Assembly: GCF_021049285.1 (NCBI RefSeq) | Contig: NZ_CP088017.1 | Location: forward strand, 2,491,380-2,555,379 | Reading direction: 5' to 3' | From: Ruania halotolerans | Lineage (GTDB): Bacteria > Actinomycetota > Actinomycetes > Actinomycetales > Beutenbergiaceae | Length of the DNA stretch: 64,000 nucleotides | In this document: piece by piece, positions 54,598 through 64,000 of the stretch | Layout: each line of letters starts with the position of its first letter | Position numbering within the stretch: position 1 is the stretch's first letter | Notes under the pieces: generated by a model | The model's input: only the letters and a program-made list of their open reading frames with translations | Told to the model about the DNA's origin: nothing | The model's database searches: none | Position numbers and translations under genes: made by a program

Positions 54598-56322
54598 CTA
54601 TCGTCCCACGACCGGTCGTTCCAGGAGCTCTGCGGCATGCCGCAAAGCAGTCTCGGAGAGAGGGTCCCCGGAGAGCATTCTGGCCAACTCTGCCTCCCGG
54701 TCTGGGCCCTCCACCCGCCGGATGTCGCTGTTGGTCACCGCGCCTTGGTGAGCTCCTGAGGTCTTCATGACCACAAGATGACGATCGGCGAAGGCTGCCA
54801 CCTGGGCGAGGTGTGTGACCACGATCACTTGGGTATGACGGGCCAGCTCGGCGAGCCGGCGCCCCACTTCCACTGCTGCCTGTCCACCGACCCCGGCATC
54901 GACTTCATCGAAGACGAACGCGGGCAGCGTGCCACCGGGCGTGCTCGCCTGCTGACGTGCCATGGCGACCTCGAGGGCGAGCATCACCCGGGAGAGCTCC
55001 CCGCCGGAGGCTCCCTTGGCGAGCGGACGTGCCGGCGCTCCAGGGTGCGGCGTGAGACTGAACTCGACATCCTCAGCGCCCCACGGGCCGAGAGCGCTGC
55101 GCTCGTGCAGGGCGACGCTCAGATGCGCCCCGGACATCGCCAGTCCGGCCAGTTCCGCATCCACCGCCTCGGCCAGGAGACGGGCGGCGTGCCGTCGCCC
55201 CTGCGTGACGGAGGCAGCCGCGTCGCGCTCATCGCTCTCCAGTTGCTGCAGCTCGGTGTCCAGGGCGTCCCGGCCGGCGCCTGGGGCGGTGAGTGCTGCC
55301 ACCCGGGCCCGAGCGTCCTCGGCGAAGGCAAGCAGCTCCACGAGCTCACCACCGTCGGTATAGGTGCGTGCAGCCTCGGTGAGTGCCGAGCGCCGCGTAT
55401 GAACCTGGTCGAGCCGCTCAGGATCGGCTTCCAACCCGGTCACATAGCTGCCGATCTCGGTGAGCACATCGGACAGTTGGTAGGAAACAGTGTCCAGCCG
55501 CCCGCTCCAATCGGCGAGAGTCTCGTCGTGATCGGCGGCGGCTGCCAACGACCGGCGTGCGTGGTCGACCAGCGCCAGGGCACCCTCCGGAGCATCTGGA
55601 TCCTCTGCCCCGCCCAGTGCTCGATGAGCGTGCTCTGCAGCAGCACGCAGGTCTTCTACATTGCCAAGCCGCTCCGCCTCGGCACGAAGCTCGGCGTCCT
55701 CGCCCGCTCGCGGTTCCAAGGCGTCGATCCGTTCCAGCGCACGCTGGAGCCGATCCAACTCCACCTCTCTCGCCTGGCTGTCGGCGTCCCAACGTTCAAG
55801 AGCACGCTGCGCATCCTGACGCTGCTGATGCAACCGGCCGTACAGCGCCAGGTTCTGCGCATGCTCCGGGCCGGCGAATACGTCCAATGCCTGGCGCTGA
55901 AGCGCCGGCGAACGGAGGCGAATCTGTTCACTCTGTCCGTGCACGGTCACCAGTTCGTGACCGAGTTCGGCGAGTAGACCCTGGGGTACCGACCGTCCGC
56001 CTAGATGAGCACGGGATCGGGTGGGCGCAAGCGTACGCACCACCAGGAGAACGCCATCGTCGAGCATGGCACCGGCGTCGGCAGCCACGCTCAGGGCAGT
56101 GTGATCCTGCGGCGGAGCGAACCGGCCCTCCACGGAGGCAATCTCGGCACCAGGTCGGATCGACCCGGGGTCTGCCTTGCCACCGAGCAGCAGGCCCAGA
56201 CCTGTCAGGACCATCGTCTTGCCCGCACCGGTCTCACCGGTGATCACGGTCAATCCGCGGTCGAGCTCGATCGTGGCAGACTCGATCACGCCGAGATCGC
56301 GGATCTGGATCTCTTCGATCAC
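54598..56322 (-). CDS. recN: DNA repair protein RecN
   Basis: A 574-residue SMC-like ATPase for double-strand break repair. Walker A is GETGAGKT near the N-terminus, the signature is ASGGELSRVMLALE, and Walker B is AFVFDEVDAGVGG. Two coiled-coil arms lie between. The GTG at 56322 (VIEEIQIRDLGVIE) has GGAG upstream and overlaps the nadK stop by 4 bases; the longer frame is unnecessary. Confidence 0.96.
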   Translation of the reverse strand: MIEEIQIRDLGVIESATIELDRGLTVITGETGAGKTMVLTGLGLLLGGKADPGSIRPGAEIASVEGRFAPPQDHTALSVAADAGAMLDDGVLLVVRTLAPTRSRAHLGGRSVPQGLLAELGHELVTVHGQSEQIRLRSPALQRQALDVFAGPEHAQNLALYGRLHQQRQDAQRALERWDADSQAREVELDRLQRALERIDALEPRAGEDAELRAEAERLGNVEDLRAAAEHAHRALGGAEDPDAPEGALALVDHARRSLAAAADHDETLADWSGRLDTVSYQLSDVLTEIGSYVTGLEADPERLDQVHTRRSALTEAARTYTDGGELVELLAFAEDARARVAALTAPGAGRDALDTELQQLESDERDAAASVTQGRRHAARLLAEAVDAELAGLAMSGAHLSVALHERSALGPWGAEDVEFSLTPHPGAPARPLAKGASGGELSRVMLALEVAMARQQASTPGGTLPAFVFDEVDAGVGGQAAVEVGRRLAELARHTQVIVVTHLAQVAAFADRHLVVMKTSGAHQGAVTNSDIRRVEGPDREAELARMLSGDPLSETALRHAAELLERPVVGR

Positions 56323-57176
56323 AACGTCTCCTCTCCCCCGCGCCAACCGGCCACCGGGAGATTGAACTTCCCGACGAGCCGGTCAGTGAAGGGCGCGCGG
56401 TTGAAGCGTGCCAGTCGCACGCGTTCGGAGCCGCGAACTACGTCAATTCGTGACCCGGGCGGTGCATCGATCCGGCGCCGGCCATCACACCAGATCACAG
56501 CGGAAGTGAAACTGCGGCTGAGTATTTCGACAGCCATCCGCGAGTTGGGGCCAACCACAAGCGGTCGAGCGAACAGACTGTGCGCACTGATCGGCACCAG
56601 GAGCATGGCGTCGACGTCTGGCCATACGACCGGACCTCCGGCAGAGAACGCATACGCAGTCGATCCGGTCGGGGTAGCCATCACGACCCCGTCGCAGCCG
56701 AACGTGGACAGCCCCCGGTCGTCGATTCCGATGGCAACTTCGACCATTCGCTCCCGTTCGGCCTTTTCGACACTGACGTCGTTGATTGCCCACCCGTGCG
56801 CGGGCTCGCTCTCATCGGGCCGGGTCACGGCGACGTCCAGGGTGATCCGCTCTTCGACGAGGTAATCACGTGCAGCTGCGCGGGAGACCACGTGCGAGAC
56901 GCGGTCCACTTCGGATTCGGCAAGGAAGCCGACGTGGCCGAGGTTGATTCCGACGAGTGGCGTCTCCCGGCCGCGCACCAACTCAGCCGCACGAAGAATG
57001 GTGCCGTCCCCGCCGAGAACGATCACCAGCTCGAGATCGATGCCGGGGGCTGCGGTCATGTCCTCCTCGGTGACCGGAGCCATTCCGTGTGCTCGCAACT
57101 CGGTGGCCACCTGCTCAGCGGCCCGCTGTGCCGCAGGTCGCGTCGGGTGGGTGAGGATCAGGACGTTTCGCGTCAT
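56319..57176 (-). CDS. nadK: NAD kinase
   Basis: A 285-residue ATP-NAD kinase that makes NADP. The catalytic GGDGT motif lies in VIVLGGDGTILRAAELV, the NAD site in GHVGFLAESEVD and INDVSVEKAER, and the glycine-rich loop in TPTGSTAYAFSAGGPVV. It is coupled on both sides: an ATGA overlap with tlyA upstream and GTGA with recN downstream. The tlyA-nadK-recN order is conserved across actinobacteria. Confidence 0.97.
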   Translation of the reverse strand: MTRNVLILTHPTRPAAQRAAEQVATELRAHGMAPVTEEDMTAAPGIDLELVIVLGGDGTILRAAELVRGRETPLVGINLGHVGFLAESEVDRVSHVVSRAAARDYLVEERITLDVAVTRPDESEPAHGWAINDVSVEKAERERMVEVAIGIDDRGLSTFGCDGVVMATPTGSTAYAFSAGGPVVWPDVDAMLLVPISAHSLFARPLVVGPNSRMAVEILSRSFTSAVIWCDGRRRIDAPPGSRIDVVRGSERVRLARFNRAPFTDRLVGKFNLPVAGWRGGEETL

Positions 57177-58003
57177 CGACTGTCTCCTGCGGGGCCTGCT
57201 GTGATCGCATCTGCCACCATCGTCAGGACCGCCTCCTCGTCAGTTGCTACGCCGGCGCTCAGGTGGACGAAGTACTCCACATTGCCACTCGGGCCTGGTA
57301 ACGGACTCGCGACCACTGCTCGCAGGGCGAGTCCATGTTCCGCGGCGGCGCGCACCACTGTGCGCACAGCCTCGGCGTGCAGCGCTGGGTCCCGGACCAC
57401 GCCGCCGGCACCAAGGCGGTCCTTGCCCACCTCGAACTGAGGTTTGACCATCAGTAGCAGGTCCGCCTCGGGTGTGGCCACCGCAACGAGGGCGGGCAGC
57501 ACCAGAGTGAGCGAGATGAACGACAGATCCCCCACGATCAGGTCCACCTGCGGCTGCACCGTTTCCGGGTCGATCGCACGAATGTTCGTACGGTCCATGA
57601 CCGTCACCCGCTCATCGGTGCGTAGTTCCCAGGCGAGCTGCCCATACCCCACATCCACGGCCACGACGTGGGCAACGCCTCGTCGCAGTAGCACGTCGGT
57701 GAACCCACCGGTGGAGGCACCGGCGTCGAGCGCTCGGCGCCCGCTCACCTGCGGAGCGGCCGCACCCAGGGCATCGAGTGCACCGGCGAGTTTGTGCCCG
57801 CCGCGGGAGACATACTCCGGGGTGCCGTCGGAAGCGTCGAGAACCCGAACGGGGCGGGCAGGGTCGAGCTGCGTGGCAGGTTTGCTGGCCGGACTACCGT
57901 CGAGTAGGACACGGCCGCCGTCGATCAGTTCCGCAGCGTGCTGACGCGACCGAGCCAGGCCACGTCGCACAAGTTCGGCATCGAGCCGGGCACGACGAGC
58001 CAT
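57173..58003 (-). CDS. tlyA: TlyA-family rRNA 2'-O-methyltransferase
   Basis: A 276-residue protein with an N-terminal S4 RNA-binding domain (RLDAELVRRGLARSRQHAAEL) and an FtsJ-like methyltransferase domain with the AdoMet loop ALDAGASTGGFTDVLL and DVGYGQLAWELR. In Mycobacterium TlyA methylates C1409 of 16S and C1920 of 23S rRNA and its loss gives capreomycin resistance. The ATG overlaps the stop of a 52-residue protein gene by one base (TGATG). Confidence 0.95.
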   Translation of the reverse strand: MARRARLDAELVRRGLARSRQHAAELIDGGRVLLDGSPASKPATQLDPARPVRVLDASDGTPEYVSRGGHKLAGALDALGAAAPQVSGRRALDAGASTGGFTDVLLRRGVAHVVAVDVGYGQLAWELRTDERVTVMDRTNIRAIDPETVQPQVDLIVGDLSFISLTLVLPALVAVATPEADLLLMVKPQFEVGKDRLGAGGVVRDPALHAEAVRTVVRAAAEHGLALRAVVASPLPGPSGNVEYFVHLSAGVATDEEAVLTMVADAITAGPAGDSR

Positions 58004-58161
58004 CAGTTCTCCGCCTGGGCGAGGCGGTCCTGGAGCAGATTGTGGACGTGTTCAAACGCGTCGACGTGCTCGGGAAGCGGTTGGTCGCCGCCGAGGCGCT
58101 CCAGTGCCGCAAGGGCCGCTGCGAGATCTCCGGTGGCATCGTCAGTGGTCGACACGGGCAC
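58003..58161 (-). CDS. 52-residue protein of unknown function between the HAD and tlyA genes
   Basis: A short frame with a strong ribosome site (GGAGG six bases before the GTG at 58161). The product is acidic and mostly helical: it starts MPVSTTDDATGDLAAALAAL, continues with ERLGGDQPLPEHVDAFEHVH and ends NLLQDRLAQAEN. Its stop overlaps the tlyA ATG by one base, so translation is coupled. Third-position base use is like real genes here. Short genes are often found at this spot in actinobacteria. The helical LLQDRL end suggests it could bind a partner protein. No function is known. Confidence 0.72.
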   Translation of the reverse strand: MPVSTTDDATGDLAAALAALERLGGDQPLPEHVDAFEHVHNLLQDRLAQAEN

Positions 58162-58199
58162 TCCCTTCCTCCTGCAACGCTACCTGGCCGGGCGCCCGC

Positions 58200-59267
58200 T
58201 CAGTCGGAGATGAGCTGGACCGGCCGTTCGTCCTGAATCAACACAGTGTCCGTACCGGAGGCATCGCTGGCGTCCCACGCGGCCGCAGCGCCAGCTCGGA
58301 ACTCGTCCATGCTCACGCGCGTGTCACCGAACGCCAACTCGGCTTCTCCCCGATGCAGCATCACCCGCCCGTCCCGGACGAGCGCAATCGCTCCACGACA
58401 CGTCCACATGCTGCCCGTGCGGAGCGGCTGCGGGTGCGCCTCGGCAAGTCCGCGCAGATCACGAGCGAGGAAGTTCGGTCGCTCACACGGCGCCGCACGC
58501 AGGACCTCATTGATGCCGTCGACCCCGGTCAGCACGTGCAGACCAGGGAAACCGGCGGCAAGTGCGCCGGCAAGGTCGGTGTTCAAACGGTCGCCGACCA
58601 CCAGCGGGCGCCGGGCGCCGGAGCGTTCGGCGGCCTGCTGAAAGATCTCTGGTTGTGGCTTGCCCGTAGAGCGAGGGCGTACACCCGTGGCATGGACAAC
58701 TGCAGCCACGAGCGAGCCGTTCCCCGGGGCCATCCCCCGTTCGGTCGGCAACGTCGCATCGGTGTTGGACGCGATGAATGTGGCGCCGCCGTTGATCGCG
58801 TAGACCGCCTCGGCCAGGTCGGACCACCCGAGAGTCGGTGCGAATCCCTGGACCACCACCGTGGGGGCCTCACGGGCCGAATCGACAACCGTGAGCCCCT
58901 CGGCAAGCAGTGCTTCACGGAGCCCATCGCCGCCAATGGCCAGCACTCGTGTCTGCGCATCAGCCTCCGACGCGACGAGAGCAGCAGCAGCCTGTGCTGC
59001 GGTCGTCACCTCTTCGGGTCCGGTGGGCACCGCCAGGTCGGTCAAGTGCCGGGCTACCGTCTGAGGTGATCGCGCGGCGTTGTTCGTGACGAACATCGTG
59101 CCCATCCCGACCTCACGTGCTGTCGCGACAGCGTCAGCGGCATGGGGCACGTCCTGCGCGCCCCGATAGACCACACCGTCAAGGTCGAGCAGCGCAACAT
59201 CGAACGCCTCCTGCAGGGGGCGTTCGCTTCCTATCAACGTCGCCCCGCTGGCCCCGTCCTCGGTCAT
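58200..59267 (-). CDS. HAD-superfamily IIA hydrolase (NagD-like) with C-terminal extension
   Basis: A 355-residue phosphatase. HAD motif I is ALLDLDGVVYRG, motif II is MFVTNNAARSP, and motifs III/IV are GKPQPEIFQQ and VVGDRLNTDLAGALAAGF. The C2B cap in between matches the NagD/p-nitrophenyl phosphatase subgroup. After the core (about 265) a further 90 residues, including RGAIALVRDGRVMLHRGE, form an extra domain seen in actinobacterial members. The physiological substrate is unknown. Its start overlaps the stop of the Arg/Gly-rich gene by 4 bases. Confidence 0.9.
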   Translation of the reverse strand: MTEDGASGATLIGSERPLQEAFDVALLDLDGVVYRGAQDVPHAADAVATAREVGMGTMFVTNNAARSPQTVARHLTDLAVPTGPEEVTTAAQAAAALVASEADAQTRVLAIGGDGLREALLAEGLTVVDSAREAPTVVVQGFAPTLGWSDLAEAVYAINGGATFIASNTDATLPTERGMAPGNGSLVAAVVHATGVRPRSTGKPQPEIFQQAAERSGARRPLVVGDRLNTDLAGALAAGFPGLHVLTGVDGINEVLRAAPCERPNFLARDLRGLAEAHPQPLRTGSMWTCRGAIALVRDGRVMLHRGEAELAFGDTRVSMDEFRAGAAAAWDASDASGTDTVLIQDERPVQLISD

Positions 59268-60325
59268 GGTGAGCCCTCCTCCTGCTCGAACCCGTCGATC
59301 TCGCCGAAGACCACGTCGTCGTCCCCCACCTCCGGCTCAGGCAGGCTCGCCGCCAACTCATCCGCTTGCGCTGTTCGCCCGAGGGCGCGCAGCACGGCCA
59401 CCTTGGCTTCTGCGACACGCATCCCGGTCTCGCCACCGGCGCTGGCCACAAGGGGCTGCTCGAGGAGCAATAGCGCTGCATCAGGTTGGTCGAGATCGAG
59501 GCGCGCGCCACTGGCAACGATGGCGAGCTCGATCCGATCGTCCGGCGTCATCGCCGCACTCGGCGGTGCGGACGCCAGCGCGAGCGCCCGCTCGGGCCTG
59601 CCCAGACCCCGTTCGCAGTCAGCCTCAATGGGCCGCATGCCGTCGACGCCGCTGAGCCGGCGAACAGTGCGAATCTCCCGCAGGGCCTCGGCGTATCGCC
59701 CCGTGGCGTACGCAGTCAGGGCAACCGCTTCGCGGACCACGTCCACGCGACCTGCTCGGCGGGAAGCGGCGTGCGCGTGAAGGTAGGCAGTTTCAGGATC
59801 TGAATCGAGCAGGCTACCGGCCATGATCAGATGCCGGGCAACTCGTTCGGCATTGTCCTTTGCCAGGGTGCGCAGCCTCCCGCGCGCGTCACGGTCGAGC
59901 TGGTCCCAGGTCACGGACTCCTCGAGCGGAGGATCCTGTGGCCGATCGTCCTGCGGCGGCCGGGACTCACCACGAGGTAGGGGGCGCCGCTGGTCACCGT
60001 CAGGCCGGGAACGATCACCAGCAGGGGACCTAGAACCGTCCCGACGCGGCCCGCCACCCCGCTGTGGAGCGTTCGGGCGCCCAGATTCATACGCCGCGCC
60101 ACGACCGCGGCTCGCCCCGCCAGTGCGACTCGCGCCGCCCCTCGGCGCACTGCTACCGCGGTCCGGGCCGCCACGCGATGCAGCACTTCGACCACGGCCG
60201 TTGCCGGATCCATTCGCCTCGCGCCGACCGTGGGCTTCGCCCCGGCTATTCGAACCGTTACGCGCGGTACCGGAGCCTTCCCGGTCGGGCCGGCGACGTT
60301 CTTCGTCCTTCGGCTCCTGAGCCAT
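59264..60325 (-). CDS. Arg/Gly-rich N-terminus plus TPR-like protein
   Basis: A 353-residue protein starting at an ATG with GAGGAG upstream. Residues 1-135 are a low-complexity Arg/Gly/Ser/Pro region with many RG and RGG pairs (GRGRSAASRGGPDRG), probably disordered and strongly basic. Residues 140-330 are helical with TPR-like repeats (ERVARHLIMAGSLLDSDPETAYLHAHAA; GRYAEALREIRTVRRLSG). RG-rich tails often bind RNA. It leads the tlyA-recN-pyrG run and lies just downstream of the rRNA operon. The role is unknown; an RNA- or ribosome-linked function is only an inference. Confidence 0.78.
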   Translation of the reverse strand: MAQEPKDEERRRPDREGSGTARNGSNSRGEAHGRREANGSGNGRGRSAASRGGPDRGSSAPRGGASRTGGASRGRGAAYESGRPNAPQRGGGPRRDGSRSPAGDRSRPDGDQRRPLPRGESRPPQDDRPQDPPLEESVTWDQLDRDARGRLRTLAKDNAERVARHLIMAGSLLDSDPETAYLHAHAASRRAGRVDVVREAVALTAYATGRYAEALREIRTVRRLSGVDGMRPIEADCERGLGRPERALALASAPPSAAMTPDDRIELAIVASGARLDLDQPDAALLLLEQPLVASAGGETGMRVAEAKVAVLRALGRTAQADELAASLPEPEVGDDDVVFGEIDGFEQEEGSP

Positions 60326-60358
60326 GGGCGCTCCTCACTGTTCACGATGACGCCAGGA

Positions 60359-60364
60359 ATACTA
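60359..60364 (-). promoter_or_regulatory. Candidate -10 box of the 13-gene run (TAGTAT)
   Basis: TAGTAT lies 33 bases before the start of the Arg/Gly-rich gene, leaving room for a short leader with its GAGGAG ribosome site. It lies just past the rRNA terminator stem. Confidence 0.35.
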
Positions 60365-60378
60365 CCCGGCCCAGGACG

Positions 60379-60442
60379 CAACAAGGGCCACCGGGTGTGC
60401 CCTCACGTTGTGTGGTGGGGGTGTCCCTGGTGGCCCTTGTTG
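60379..60442 (-). terminator. rRNA operon terminator
   Basis: CAACAAGGGCCACC (60379-60392) and GGTGGCCCTTGTTG (60429-60442) are a perfect 14-base inverted repeat, directly after the 5S rRNA on the minus strand. The 36-base loop is unusually large and no T-run follows. Confidence 0.75.
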
Positions 60443-60451
60443 GAATGGGTG

Positions 60452-60570
60452 TCCGGCGGTGTCCTACTCTCCCACACCCTCGCGAGTGCAGTACCATCGG
60501 CGCTGAGGGGCTTAGCTTCCGGGTTCGGAATGGGACCGGGCGTTTCCCGCCTCGCTATGGCCGCCGTAAC
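60452..60570 (-). rRNA. rrf: 5S ribosomal RNA
   Basis: Read on the minus strand, it starts GTTACGGCGGCCATAGCG and ends CACCGCCGGAC, and the ends pair as helix I. The internal CCCATTCCGAACCCGGAAGC and GCCGATGGTACTGC are the universal 5S segments. The length is about 119 bases; ends may be off by one or two. Confidence 0.95.
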
Positions 60571-60734
60571 TCTATGGAGATATCACACCCCACGGGTGTG
60601 GGGTGTTGCGGTGTCACCACCCTTTGGTGGTCCCTGTTCCCCGGATTGGTGTCCGGGGTTCTGGGACCAGGGGGTGGTGTGCCGGTATCTCGGGAACCGC
60701 ACAGTGGACGCGCACATGAATTCTTTGATGTGTG
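60571..60734 (-). other. 23S-5S spacer with processing stem and three hairpins
   Basis: This 164-base spacer holds three perfect hairpins: 60585-60606 (9-base stem), 60616-60631 (6-base stem) and 60639-60658 (7-base stem). It also carries at 60694-60717 a 24-base block that is nearly complementary, in the transcript, to a block just before the 23S (63872-63895), forming the pre-23S processing stem. No tRNA is present. Confidence 0.8.
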
Positions 60735-63857
<3,123 letters not shown>

Positions 63858-64000
63858 ACAAAAAATCAAAGATGCTCGCGTCCACTGTGCAGTTCTCAAG
63901 CTACCGACGATCCCCACCACCAACCAACCACACAGGTCAGCCAGCGCATAGGCCCGCAAAGGTTCCAAACCCCACCAACACGGGTTCGTTGCCTCAGACA
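63858..64000 (-). other. 16S-23S internal transcribed spacer, partial
   Basis: Minus-strand leader of the 23S. It contains CTTGAGAACTGCACAGTGG, an antitermination/processing element typical of actinobacterial spacers, which forms part of the 23S processing stem. No tRNA is seen in the visible 143 bases. The 16S gene lies beyond the window. Confidence 0.85.

Noticed and set aside
63858-64000. tRNA gene in the rRNA spacer
   Set aside because: No cloverleaf, TpsiC-like GGTTCRANTCC or acceptor pairing could be found on the minus strand in the visible part.

Overview
The window is a dense, high-GC chromosomal segment of an actinobacterium. GTG and TTG starts are common, and 4-base ATGA or GTGA gene overlaps are everywhere. 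Several features point to Actinobacteria: an InhA-type enoyl reductase beside FabG, a sufR-sufBD-Rieske-sufCSU-sufT operon divergent from an ABC/ctaA cluster, the block tlyA-nadK-recN-steA-steB-pyrG-NUDIX, and a 23S rRNA with the extra domain III helix of high-GC Gram-positives. I would guess a Micrococcales member (Ruania/Beutenbergia-like), but the genus is inference. Everything looks chromosomal and mostly core. I saw no phage, plasmid, transposase, CRISPR array or tRNA gene.

Layout. 1-1396: the end of a PadR-type regulator overlapping a BtrH_N-like cysteine-peptidase-fold protein. 1410-4940: cobalamin-dependent methionine synthase. 5001-9475: a four-gene sugar operon (SIS isomerase/deaminase, ROK kinase, PfkB kinase, class II aldolase) divergent from a DeoR repressor; it reads as an amino-sugar/tagatose-type route. 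9485-14553: a 5'-3' exonuclease, an epimerase with a divergent TetR regulator and two matching palindromes, a TrmH methyltransferase and a mannosyltransferase-like GT4. 14642-22895: a heterodimeric ABC exporter, an SPFH/NfeD membrane pair, a stand-alone ABC ATPase, a conserved unknown and a GNAT. 22888-26637: the divergent glycogen genes glgA(glgM)/glgC, then serB and a SixA-like phosphatase. 26870-28900: fabG-fabI plus a small membrane protein. 28998-30546: DUF3099, a small Cys protein and SURF1. 30519-33064: an ABC-F ATPase and a DUF368 polyprenyl-phosphate transporter. 33262-36279: a GNAT and a DUF222/HNH endonuclease flanked by short repeats.

36726-46366: the Fe-S assembly operon (minus strand) led by SufR, divergent from an ABC exporter and heme A synthase (ctaA). 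SURF1 and CtaA both serve the aa3-type cytochrome oxidase. 46380-60325: one long minus-strand run of 13 closely packed genes. It starts with an Arg/Gly-rich TPR-like protein and continues with a HAD phosphatase, a 52-residue protein, tlyA, nadK, recN, steA, steB, a MraY-like membrane protein, a MurJ-like flippase, a GT4, pyrG and a NUDIX hydrolase. It mixes rRNA modification, NADP synthesis, DNA repair, cell separation and envelope lipid-linked steps. 60379-64000: the 3' part of an rRNA operon on the minus strand (ITS, 23S, 5S and a long-stem terminator); the 16S lies beyond the window.

No wholly new system stands out. The best leads are the regularly spaced GAATCCACTT cluster upstream of the SixA-like gene, the envelope cassette inserted between steB and pyrG, the palindrome-controlled TetR/epimerase pair, the BtrH-like protein, and a recurrent TANNNT box 6-8 bases before the start codon of about ten transcription units, which suggests widespread leaderless mRNAs.
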